From contig NZ_CP045929.1 in assembly GCF_009664835.1 (NCBI RefSeq), positions 4,768,010 to 4,832,009 on the forward strand: a stretch of 64,000 nucleotides of DNA, given 5' to 3'. Within the stretch, counting starts at the first letter, position 1; each line of letters starts with the position of its first letter. Shown here piece after piece: positions 17,548-25,484 of this stretch. The translations under genes and the position numbers were made by a program. The DNA comes from Allosaccharopolyspora coralli. Its GTDB lineage: Bacteria; Actinomycetota; Actinomycetes; Mycobacteriales; Pseudonocardiaceae. Under the pieces are notes generated by a model, which made no database searches, was not told the origin of the DNA, and saw only the letters and a program-made list of their open reading frames with translations.

Positions 17548-18360
17548 TCAGTCGGGAGTGGTACCCGGCTGCGGGCGTGGAGCGCCCGGAACGTGCTGAG
17601 CAGCAGTGCGCAGCGCGGTCGTCGTACCCGCGTCGGGCGCGGGCGCGGTGCGGAGGCCGGACGTGCGGTCGGCGGAGGGAGTGCCCGGCCAGTCCCCGAC
17701 CGAACCGGTCGCCGGCGGCGCGGGTGCCGTCCCGAGTAGTGGCGGCAGCGGTGGAGCGGGATCGGCGTCGTCCTCGATCGACGGCCCGGGCGCGGCAAGC
17801 ACAGCACGGTCCGCAGGGGCGTCGGCGACGGTCGTCATCGGAGTGGGCACGACGACCGACGAGACAGCCGGAGGTGCCGGGGCCGCCTGTCCGGGTACCT
17901 CCGGTCCCCTCTGCGAGGTGTCGGCAGGAGCCGGCTCGGCCGGGGCAGTATCAGGACGCTCGGGAGCGGGCACGTCCGGCTCGGGCAGGGTCTCCGGTAG
18001 CGGCACGTCGAGCACCGGCTCCACGTCCGGCAGCGGCGCGCTCGGCAGCTCGACCGCGGGCGGCGTCACGTCCTCGACGACGGCGGGCACCTCGTCGACG
18101 ACGGCGGGCACCTCGTCGACGACGGCCGGGATGCCCTCGTCGGCCTGGCCGAGCACCGGTTCCACCGTGCCCGCGACCTCCACGACCCGGTCCTGGACGG
18201 GGCCGAGCACTCCGCCTGCGTTCTCGTCGGCCATCGACAGTCCGCAGCCGATCAGGCACGCCGCGGACGTTCCGGCGACCGTAGCGCCGGCCACGACCGC
18301 GACGCGGGCGAGCAGCCGCCGCATGCGGCCACTTCCCGTTCGCCGATCGGGCTGGGACAT
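17548..18360 (-). CDS. Secreted Pro/Ala/Glu-rich protein of unknown function
   Basis: 270 residues from ATG 18360, AGGAGG about 12 bases upstream. A hydrophobic segment (about 16-38) ends SAACLIGCGLS, so a signal peptide is likely; lipidation is uncertain because the cysteine context is not a classic lipobox. It contains a seven-residue repeat AVVDEVP (PAVVDEVPAVVDEVPAVVED near 85-105) and then low-complexity Pro/Ala/Thr sequence. Located 162 bases upstream of the 16096-17385 gene. No known domain. Confidence 0.65.
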   Translation of the reverse strand: MSQPDRRTGSGRMRRLLARVAVVAGATVAGTSAACLIGCGLSMADENAGGVLGPVQDRVVEVAGTVEPVLGQADEGIPAVVDEVPAVVDEVPAVVEDVTPPAVELPSAPLPDVEPVLDVPLPETLPEPDVPAPERPDTAPAEPAPADTSQRGPEVPGQAAPAPPAVSSVVVPTPMTTVADAPADRAVLAAPGPSIEDDADPAPPLPPLLGTAPAPPATGSVGDWPGTPSADRTSGLRTAPAPDAGTTTALRTAAQHVPGAPRPQPGTTPD

Positions 18361-18595
18361 CGGGACTTCACGCCTCCTGGCGTCGAGTAGCTGATCCGGG
18401 GCACCCCGCGCGGACGCCACCCCCGTCGGTTCCGTACCGAACCGTGTCGGCGTCGCTCGACGGCACTGTTCCAAACCAGCGCCCCCCGGCGCAGCACTCC
18501 GGCGCCAAGATCGCTATATCGGGTGAGGCCGGTGGCCGGAATGGAATTGATCACGACCGCCGCGTTCGAAACACGCGCACACGGGGTGCGGGGAT

Positions 18596-18601
18596 ACTGT
18601 T
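18596..18601 (+). promoter_or_regulatory. -10 element of a leaderless promoter (AI-2E permease gene)
   Basis: GGGATACTGTTGGCGCGTGAG: TACTGT fits TANNNT, five bases before the GTG at 18607. No Shine-Dalgarno is present. Confidence 0.55.
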
Positions 18602-18606
18602 GGCGC

Positions 18607-19824
18607 GTGAGTGACTCCAGGATCACCGACCGGGAGGACGCGGCACTGTCGGTGCCCCGCGTGCTCCGCGTGTCTGCCGCCGTGAGCTGGCGTGTGCTGA
18701 TCGTGCTCGGCGCGCTGTACGTGCTGGGCACGATGATGCGGACATTGTCCGTGGTCGTGATTCCCGTCGCGGTCGCGCTGCTGCTGGCGGCACTGCTGGC
18801 ACCGGCCGTGCTGGCACTGTCGCGCTGGGGCGTGCCGCGTGCGCTGGCGACGGCGGTGGTGCTCGTCGGCGGTCTCGCAGGCGTGGGCGGAGTCCTCAGC
18901 TTCGTCATCAACGCGTTCATCCAGGGCTTCCCGCAGTTGCAGCGGCAGGTCGTGGCCAGCCTCGGTCAGATCCGCGACGCCCTCATCAACGGGCCGTTGG
19001 CGCTGAGCGGCGAGCAGATCGACGGCTACATCGAGCAGGCGCAGCAGTGGCTGCAGGACAACCAGGCGCAGCTGACCTCGGGTGCGTTGTCGACGGCGTC
19101 GACGTTCGGCCAGTTCCTCACCGGCATCGTGCTGATGCTGTTCACACTCGTGTTCTTCCTGCACGACGGGCGGGGGATCTGGTCCTTCGTCATCCGGGTG
19201 GTGCCGCGGCAGTCGCGTCCGGCGATCGACCGGGCGGGCACTCGAGGGTTCGCCTCACTGGTCGGGTACGTGCGAGCGACCGTGCTGGTAGCCGTGGTGG
19301 ACGCGCTCGGCATCGGGCTCGGGCTCGGGTTGCTGGGGGTTCCGCTGGCGGTACCGCTGGCCGCGCTGGTGTTCCTCGGTGCCTTCGTGCCGATCATCGG
19401 TGCCGTCGCCTCCGGTTCGGTGGCGATCCTCGTGGCTCTGGTGACGCAGGGCTGGATCGTCGCGCTGGTGGTGCTCGGCATCGTGCTCCTCGTGCAGCAG
19501 TTGGAGGGCAACGTGCTGCAGCCGCTGCTGCTGGGGCGTGCCGTCCAGCTGCACGCACTCGCCGTCGTGCTGGCGATCAGTGCGGGTGTCGTCGTCTACG
19601 GGATCGTCGGCGCACTGCTGTCCGTACCGCTGATCGCGGTGCTGAATTCGGCGGTGCGATCGCTGGTCGAAGACGACCCCGACGAGGCCGATCCGCTCGC
19701 CCCCTCGGACGCGACACCTCACCACGAGCAACAGGAGTCCGAGCAGGTGGACACTGCGGAATCCAGCGAGGACCGGGAACCGACGGAGCAGGCGGCGGAG
19801 CGGGGCGACGACCCGAGAGCGTGA
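18607..19824 (+). CDS. AI-2E family transporter (PerM/TqsA-like permease)
   Basis: 405 residues, about seven to eight TM helices. Typical features: two N-terminal helices, a long periplasmic coiled region rich in Gln (FPQLQRQVVASLGQIRDALI), and the C-terminal block GVPLAVPLAALVFLGAFVPIIGA followed by QQLEGNVLQPLLLGRAVQLH, diagnostic of PF01594. The C-terminal 50 residues are polar and acidic. Members export diverse substrates; autoinducer transport is not implied. The start at GTG 18607 fits both the leaderless promoter and the family N-terminus. Confidence 0.9.
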   Translation: MSDSRITDREDAALSVPRVLRVSAAVSWRVLIVLGALYVLGTMMRTLSVVVIPVAVALLLAALLAPAVLALSRWGVPRALATAVVLVGGLAGVGGVLSFVINAFIQGFPQLQRQVVASLGQIRDALINGPLALSGEQIDGYIEQAQQWLQDNQAQLTSGALSTASTFGQFLTGIVLMLFTLVFFLHDGRGIWSFVIRVVPRQSRPAIDRAGTRGFASLVGYVRATVLVAVVDALGIGLGLGLLGVPLAVPLAALVFLGAFVPIIGAVASGSVAILVALVTQGWIVALVVLGIVLLVQQLEGNVLQPLLLGRAVQLHALAVVLAISAGVVVYGIVGALLSVPLIAVLNSAVRSLVEDDPDEADPLAPSDATPHHEQQESEQVDTAESSEDREPTEQAAERGDDPRA

Positions 19825-19872
19825 CCGCGACGCGGCCTGTGTTCACCCACATCGCGCCGAGGGTTCCTCCGC

Positions 19873-20020
19873 CGCGTACGCAGGCCGGCCACCGGCGGGT
19901 TCTCACCTCGTGGCCGGCGAGGACAGCGTCGACGTGGCGTAGGTGGCTACTCGATGCCGACGATCCCGCGGCCGGCCGCGAGGTGAGGTTCCGCCACCCC
20001 ACCACCCACGCACATCAATA
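19873..20020 (+). repeat. Family-1 cloverleaf repeat, copy D (compensatory stem replacement)
   Basis: Arms CTCACCTCGTGGCCGGC (19902-19918) and GCCGGCCGCGAGGTGAG (19971-19987) differ from the common arms at eight positions, yet still pair: seven positions changed on both sides and one became T-G. Flanks (ACCGGCGGGTTCTC, GAGGTTCCGCCACC, CACCCACGCACATCAA) and the GTAG-gtgg-CTAC hairpin are retained. It lies just past the stop of the minus-strand gene at 20034. Confidence 0.88.
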
Positions 20021-20033
20021 CGCGCGACCTCAC

Positions 20034-21230
20034 TCAGGCCAGGTTGACGAGGTTGCGGCCGTCGGCCTTCGCCGACATCAGGGCCGCGTCCGCCGCTCCC
20101 AACAGGTCCGGGAGTTCGTAACCGTGCTTGGCGGTGGCGGCGACACCGATACTCGCGGTGAGGTCGTTGAGTTCCCGGGGCGTACCGCTGAGGTCCTGCG
20201 CCTGCACCGACAGGGTCGAGATCGCCCACCGCACCCGCTGTGCCACCGCGTACGCCTCGTCCGGATCGGTGCGCGGCAGCAGCACCACGAACTCCTCCCC
20301 GCCGAAACGCCCGACCACGTCCTCGCGCCGGACACTGCTGGTGAGCATGATCGCCACCGAACTGAGCACCGCGTCGCCCGCGAGGTGCCCGTGCTCGTCG
20401 TTCACCCGTTTGAAGTGGTCGAGGTCCACCAGCAGCACCGCGCCCGGACGGCCGCGGATCCGGGCACGGGTGAGCTCGGTGCTCGCCACCCGTTCCCAGT
20501 GCAGCACGTTCGCCAGTCCTGTCTTGGCGTCCCGCTGCGCGGACCGGCGCCACTGCGGGAGCTGACTGGCGAGGTCGAGCAGAGCCAACGGGGGCGCCGC
20601 GAGCAGCGCACTGATCGGCTCGGCGAGCAGCGCGACGGCGATCAGCCCGCCGAGGGTGGCGGCGACGATGGCGAGCAGTACGTCGATCGGGTCGCCGAGG
20701 ACCTCGTGACGACCGGCGGACGGACGGCGCAGGCGGATCCCGACCGCCACGAGCGATGCCCGCACCAGAATCAGCACCGTGCCCCCGACGACGAACGACA
20801 GCGGCGTCCACACCGGTTCGTCCCAGCCGACGGTCACGCGTGCCGCGAACGTCGCCAGCGCGGTGGCCGAGGTCGTGAACATCCAGCGATGCAGCTGCGG
20901 TCGCCCGTCGAGGATGCCGTGCAGAGCCGGACCGAGCAGCAACAGCACGAGCAGGTTCACCGGCAGCGTGAGCACCCCGGCTGCGAGGTAGGCGATGTGG
21001 ATCGTCCACGGGTTGCGCCGGACCTCGTGCCGTACCGAGATCGACACCGAGGTGGCGACGATGACCACGCCCGCCACCAGTGCCAGCAGGCCGAAGTGCA
21101 GCAGTTCCACCGGGTCGGGCTTCGGCGTGGTCAGCACCACGTGGATCGAGAGCCCGACCGCGACCGCCTGCACGATCAGGACGTAGGCGAGCGCGGGCCC
21201 TCGCAGCGACCAGACCGGCCATGCCCGCAT
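20034..21230 (-). CDS. Membrane GGDEF protein (diguanylate cyclase)
   Basis: 398 residues from ATG 21230 with GGGGAGG upstream. Six or seven hydrophobic helices (about 10-240) precede a GGDEF domain: DAKTGLANVLHWERV, VDLDHFKRVNDEHGHLAGD, and the active site RFGGEEFVVLLPR near 303-315. It is a canonical active-type cyclase with the metal-binding Asp residues present. A second cyclase lies at 13470-14321; no EAL/HD-GYP phosphodiesterase is seen in the window. Confidence 0.92.
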   Translation of the reverse strand: MRAWPVWSLRGPALAYVLIVQAVAVGLSIHVVLTTPKPDPVELLHFGLLALVAGVVIVATSVSISVRHEVRRNPWTIHIAYLAAGVLTLPVNLLVLLLLGPALHGILDGRPQLHRWMFTTSATALATFAARVTVGWDEPVWTPLSFVVGGTVLILVRASLVAVGIRLRRPSAGRHEVLGDPIDVLLAIVAATLGGLIAVALLAEPISALLAAPPLALLDLASQLPQWRRSAQRDAKTGLANVLHWERVASTELTRARIRGRPGAVLLVDLDHFKRVNDEHGHLAGDAVLSSVAIMLTSSVRREDVVGRFGGEEFVVLLPRTDPDEAYAVAQRVRWAISTLSVQAQDLSGTPRELNDLTASIGVAATAKHGYELPDLLGAADAALMSAKADGRNLVNLA

Positions 21231-21362
21231 CGTTCGTCCTCCCCGTGTCACCGGCGAGCCTGGCACATCGGGCACGCGCCGGGGGAACCGCACACCTGCC
21301 GCGACCATCACACCACTGGTCGTGAACGCCGACACCGGCCTGACAAGAGCACGCCCACCCGT

Positions 21363-21485
21363 CTACGCAGGCCGGCCACCGGCGGGTTCTCGCCTCGTGG
21401 CCTGCGAGGGCCGCGTCGACGTGGTGCCGGTGGCTACTCGTTGTAGACGATCCCGCTGCCGAACCGCCAACGCACATCACTGCGC
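21363..21485 (+). repeat. Family-1 repeat, copy E (degenerate)
   Basis: Shares TACGCAGGCCGGCCACCGGC, GTGGCTACTCG, GACGATCCCGC and CCAACGCACATCA with copy D, but the right arm and GAGGTTCC block are missing or decayed. It lies between the divergent 20034-21230 and 21561 genes rather than after a stop codon. Confidence 0.7.
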
Positions 21486-21560
21486 ACGCCCTCTACTTCG
21501 CCCGAACCATCCCTTCCGCGGGGCGGGCTCAGGCAGGATTGTCGCCGGAAAGGAGCTGCC

Positions 21561-22748
21561 GTGTCGAGTGAGCAGGAGGCCGCACCCCCGCTGCGGCGAG
21601 TGCCGGACGGCCGGACGCACCTCTGGCGTGCCCACAACATCTTCCGCGTCGTGACGTTGTGCTACGCGATCATCTGGTTCGCCGTCTTGGTGGACGACTA
21701 CCAGCGGCCGTGGCTGGGCTGGATCGCGATCGTGACGATGACCGTGTGGACGCCGTACACGATCTGGCGCTACCGGCACCGCTCGGGACGCACCAACCGG
21801 CTCGTTCTCCTGGACCAGGTCGTGGTGACCGTGGTGTTCGCGACGAGCGAGTTCACCCTCACCGACGAGCAGATGCTCGGGGGGCTGCCCACGCTGACGA
21901 CGCTGTGGCACAGCTCGATGATCACGGCGGCCGCGGCGCAGTGGGGCATGCTCGGCGGCGGGATCTCCGGCGTCGTGGCCGCCGCGGGCCACACCCTCGC
22001 ACGCGGCTACATCGACCCGAACATCACGATGGACGCACTGCTGATGGTCGGGCCCGGCCTGCTCATCGGCCTCGCCTCGGACACCGCGCGGCGCTCCACC
22101 GAACGCCTGACGCGGGCGTTGCGGGCGGAGGCGTCGACGGCGGAGCGCGAACGGCTCGCCCGGTCCATCCACGACAGCGTCCTGCAGGTGCTCGCCAGGG
22201 TGCGCAGGCGCGGCACCGAACTCGGCGGGGAAGCGGCCGAACTCGCGCGGCTCGCCGGGGAACAGGAGGTCGCTCTGCGGGCGCTGGTCGCGGCCTCACC
22301 CGCCGAGTCGCCCGACGACGGCAGCGCCGATCTCGCCGGTGCGCTGCAGGTGCTCAACAGCGGGCAGGCTCAGGTGTCGGTCCCGGCGACCCAGGTGTGG
22401 GTTCCCGCCGTGGTCTCCCGCGAGCTGACTGCGCTGGTCCGGGAGGCGTTGGAGAACGTCGAGCGACACGCGGGACCGGACGCGGGCGCCTGGGTGCTCC
22501 TGGAGGATCTCGGTGACGAGGTCGTGGTCAGCGTCCGGGACAACGGTCCGGGCATCCCCGACGGACGTCTCGGCACCGCCGAGTCCGAGGGCCGGATGGG
22601 GGTGGCGCAGTCGATCCGGGGCCGGGTGCACGGTCTGGGTGGGACGATCTCGTTGGACACCGCACCCGGCGAGGGAACCGAGTGGGAGGTGCGGGTGCCG
22701 CGCACGGAAACGTCGAGAACGAAGCGCCGGAAGGGAGTGGCGTCATGA
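21561..22748 (+). CDS. NarL-type sensor histidine kinase (MacS-like)
   Basis: 395 residues from GTG 21561 (AAAGGAG upstream). Five to six TM helices (about 30-175), then a short HisKA_3 dimerisation domain ERLARSIHDSVLQVLARVRR with phospho-His near 204, and an HATPase domain with EALENVERHAG (N box), DNGPGIPDG (G1) and GRMGVAQSIRGRV (G2). It should phosphorylate the response regulator whose ATG overlaps its stop. The signal is unknown; the repeat copy E is upstream. Confidence 0.92.
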   Translation: MSSEQEAAPPLRRVPDGRTHLWRAHNIFRVVTLCYAIIWFAVLVDDYQRPWLGWIAIVTMTVWTPYTIWRYRHRSGRTNRLVLLDQVVVTVVFATSEFTLTDEQMLGGLPTLTTLWHSSMITAAAAQWGMLGGGISGVVAAAGHTLARGYIDPNITMDALLMVGPGLLIGLASDTARRSTERLTRALRAEASTAERERLARSIHDSVLQVLARVRRRGTELGGEAAELARLAGEQEVALRALVAASPAESPDDGSADLAGALQVLNSGQAQVSVPATQVWVPAVVSRELTALVREALENVERHAGPDAGAWVLLEDLGDEVVVSVRDNGPGIPDGRLGTAESEGRMGVAQSIRGRVHGLGGTISLDTAPGEGTEWEVRVPRTETSRTKRRKGVAS

Positions 22749-23446
22749 CCGGACCCGAGGGCTCCGGGACGAACGCGGGAGCCGAGGTTTCCGTGATGGT
22801 GGTCGACGATCACCCGATGTGGCGGGACGGCGTGTCCCGAGACCTCACCGAGCACGGCTTCGACGTTCGTGCCACCGCGTCCGACGCGACGTCCTCGCTG
22901 CGGATCGCGCGGGCGGTGCGGCCGGACGTGGTGCTCATGGACCTCAATCTCGGGGACACCTCGGGAGTGGAGGCGTCGCTGCAGATCACTCAGGAGGTGC
23001 CGGGCACGCGGGTGCTGGTGCTCTCCGCGAGCGGCGAGCACAGTGACGTCCTCGAAGCGGTCAAGGCCGGTGCGTCCGGCTACCTGGTGAAGTCGGCGTC
23101 CGTCGACGAGCTCGTCGACGCCGTCAGCCGCACCGCCGCAGGAGACGCCGTGTTCACGGCGGGATTGGCGGGCCTCGTGCTCGGGGAGTACCGGCGGATG
23201 GCGGTCGCGCCGGACTCGGGTGACCAGACTCCGCAGCTCACCGACCGGGAGACGGAAGTGCTGCGCCAGGTCGCGAAGGGCATGACGGCCCGTCAGATCG
23301 CGACGAAACTCGTCATCTCGCATCGCACCGTCGAGAACCACGTGCAGTCCACGCTGCGCAAGCTGCAACTGCACAACCGGGTCGAACTGGCCCGCTACGC
23401 CATCGAACACGGACTGGATCAGGAACGGGCAACCGAGGAGGAGTGA
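22745..23446 (+). CDS. NarL/LuxR-type response regulator
   Basis: 233 residues; the ATG overlaps the kinase TGA (ATGA). The receiver domain has VDDHPMW (Asp21/Asp22), phospho-acceptor Asp66 in VLMDLNLGD, and the conserved Lys in GYLVKSA. A C-terminal LuxR HTH follows (LTDRETEVLRQVAKGMTARQ, then SHRTVENHVQSTLRKL). It forms a complete two-component pair with the preceding kinase. Targets unknown. Confidence 0.94.
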   Translation: MTGPEGSGTNAGAEVSVMVVDDHPMWRDGVSRDLTEHGFDVRATASDATSSLRIARAVRPDVVLMDLNLGDTSGVEASLQITQEVPGTRVLVLSASGEHSDVLEAVKAGASGYLVKSASVDELVDAVSRTAAGDAVFTAGLAGLVLGEYRRMAVAPDSGDQTPQLTDRETEVLRQVAKGMTARQIATKLVISHRTVENHVQSTLRKLQLHNRVELARYAIEHGLDQERATEEE

Positions 23447-23512
23447 CTTCTTCGATGCGGCTGCGCGGGCAGAGCTGCGGCCGGTCCTACTGCACCGCCG
23501 GTTTTCTGCCGG

Positions 23513-23650
23513 CCTACGCAGCCCGACTACCCGCGGGTTCTCAGCGTCGCGAGGACAGCGGTTTCGCTGCGTAGGCGGCTACTCGAGAAACCGATCCCGC
23601 AGCGAGGAGGGCGCTGAGGTTCCGCCACGGGACACCAACGCAGATCACCC
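23513..23650 (+). repeat. Family-1 repeat, copy F (left arm shortened)
   Basis: The left arm has lost about nine bases (CTCAGCGTCGCGAGG), while the right arm GCGAGGAGGGCGCTGAG is intact. CAGCGG-tt-TCGCTG and GTAG-gcgg-CTAC hairpins are present. The tail CACCAACGCAGATCACCCC contains the stop codon (TCA 23645-23647) of the minus-strand ptsI. Confidence 0.78.
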
Positions 23651-25291
23651 CGCACTCCCGCTCAACGCATTGCGGGCGGCTTCGCGCGCCGTGTGCGCGT
23701 CGGTGGCGTTGATCGCTGCGTCCGCCGCGGCCCGATAGGCGTCGCGGGAGTGGTCGGCCAGCGCGGCGCCGACGGTGGGCACCACGGCCGCGGCCATGGA
23801 CAGGCTGCTCACTCCGAGACCCACGAGTACTCCGGCCAGCAGCGGATCGGATGCCGCCTCGCCGCACACGCCGACCGGCTTGCCGGTGTCGGCTCCAGCC
23901 GCACCGATCCCGGCGATGAGCCGCAACAGCGCGGGCTGCCACGGATCGTTCAACGTGGCCAGTGCCCCGAGCATCCGGTCGGCGGCGAACACGTACTGGG
24001 CGAGGTCGTTGGTGCCGATGCTGACGAAATCGGCCGCCTCCAGGATTCCCCGCGCCGCGATCGCGGCCGCCGGGACCTCGATCATCACACCGGCTCGGTC
24101 GATCCCCGCCGCGCGGGCGCGGTCGACGAACCACGCGGTCTCTTCCGCCGTCGCGACCATCGGCGCCATCACCGACACCTCGGCGCCGGAGTCCGCCGCG
24201 GCTGCCGCCACTGCCTCCAGCTGCCGATCGAGTACGTCGGGACGGTCGAAGGCGATCCGCAGCCCGCGCACTCCGAGTGCCGGGTTCGGTTCGTCGCCTG
24301 ATTCCAGGAACGGCAGCGGTTTGTCCGCCCCCGCGTCGAGGGTGCGGACGACGACCGGCTTTCCGGCGAACGGAGCGAGCACCTCACCATAGGCCCGGCG
24401 CTGACCGGCGACGTCGGGTTCGTCGGACGCGGCGAGGTAGCAGAACTCGGTGCGGAACAGTCCCACGCCCTGGGCCGAGACTCCGGCGGCAGCCTGTGCG
24501 TCGGTGGCCGAGCCGACGTTGGCCAGGACCGACACCGGATGGCCGTCGGCGGTGGCGCCCGTACCGGAGAACTCGGTGGTCGCGGCCGGGTCCGCGACGT
24601 GGGTGGCGATCTCGTGGTCGAAAGTCTCGACCGTGCCGGTGTCTCCGTCGACGTCCACCGAGACGGCCGCGGCGGCCCGGATGCCCCGGACGGCGACCGC
24701 CGCGGGAATGCCGAGCGACCGGGCGAGGATCGCGGTGTGGCTGGTCGGCCCGCCCTCCTCGGTGACCAGCGCGAGCACCCGGCTCGGATCGAGGTCGGCT
24801 GTGTCGGCTGGGGCGAGGTCCTTCGCGAGCAGCACGCTCGGCGCGTCGATGTCGGGGACACCCGGACTGTCCACGCCGAGCAGTTCGGCGACGAGACGGT
24901 CCCGCACGTCGTGCACGTCCCGCGCGCGCTCCGCCATGTAGCCGCCCGCGTTCACGAGGGCGTCGGCGAAACCCCGGGCCGCCTCGTGCACGGCGCGCGG
25001 GGCGGGGAGTCCGTCGTCGGTCACGTACGCCTCGGCCTGCGAGAGCAGTGCGGGGTCGATGGCCATCGCCGCCGTGGTCTCCAGCACCGCCTTCGCGTCC
25101 CCTTCGACCTGTGCGGCGCGCCCGAAGAGCCGGTCGGCGACGGCTTCGGCGGCCGGGCGGATGCGGGCGGACTCGGCGGCGCGGTCCTCCGGGGCCGGTG
25201 TGGCCGGAGGTTCCGGCAGCGGCTCGGCGACCCGCGCGACCGGACCGGATGCTCGGCCGGGGCTGACCCCCACCCCACTGAAGCTCGCCAT
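23645..25291 (-). CDS. ptsI: PTS enzyme I (phosphoenolpyruvate-protein phosphotransferase)
   Basis: 548 residues from ATG 25291. Phospho-His domain with EEGGPTSHTAILARSLGIPA (active His), PEP-binding TIM barrel with GLFRTEFCYLA, GIDRAGVMIEVPAAA, VSIGTNDLAQYVFAADR and the catalytic Cys in PVGVCGEAASDP. It transfers phosphate from PEP to HPr in the cytoplasm. No ptsH or sugar-specific EII gene is nearby, so HPr must be encoded elsewhere. Length is normal. Confidence 0.94.
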   Translation of the reverse strand: MASFSGVGVSPGRASGPVARVAEPLPEPPATPAPEDRAAESARIRPAAEAVADRLFGRAAQVEGDAKAVLETTAAMAIDPALLSQAEAYVTDDGLPAPRAVHEAARGFADALVNAGGYMAERARDVHDVRDRLVAELLGVDSPGVPDIDAPSVLLAKDLAPADTADLDPSRVLALVTEEGGPTSHTAILARSLGIPAAVAVRGIRAAAAVSVDVDGDTGTVETFDHEIATHVADPAATTEFSGTGATADGHPVSVLANVGSATDAQAAAGVSAQGVGLFRTEFCYLAASDEPDVAGQRRAYGEVLAPFAGKPVVVRTLDAGADKPLPFLESGDEPNPALGVRGLRIAFDRPDVLDRQLEAVAAAAADSGAEVSVMAPMVATAEETAWFVDRARAAGIDRAGVMIEVPAAAIAARGILEAADFVSIGTNDLAQYVFAADRMLGALATLNDPWQPALLRLIAGIGAAGADTGKPVGVCGEAASDPLLAGVLVGLGVSSLSMAAAVVPTVGAALADHSRDAYRAAADAAINATDAHTAREAARNALSGSAG

Positions 25292-25484
25292 GCCGGGCAC
25301 CTTACGTCGTCGGGGACCGAGACACTGCCCGGAGGAGGCACCTTCGTTGGCGCGACGGCATTCTCGGCCCACCACCCGAGGCGAAGGCGCCGTCATCGTT
25401 CGACCGCACTCAGGTAGCGCGTTGAGTAGTGCGTGAGTAGCCGTACGGATCCGGTGCCGCTCCGGAATCCGCACTCTGGATGCC

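Noticed and set aside
23645..25291. A complete PTS locus
   Set aside because: Only enzyme I is present; no HPr or sugar-specific EII genes occur in the window.
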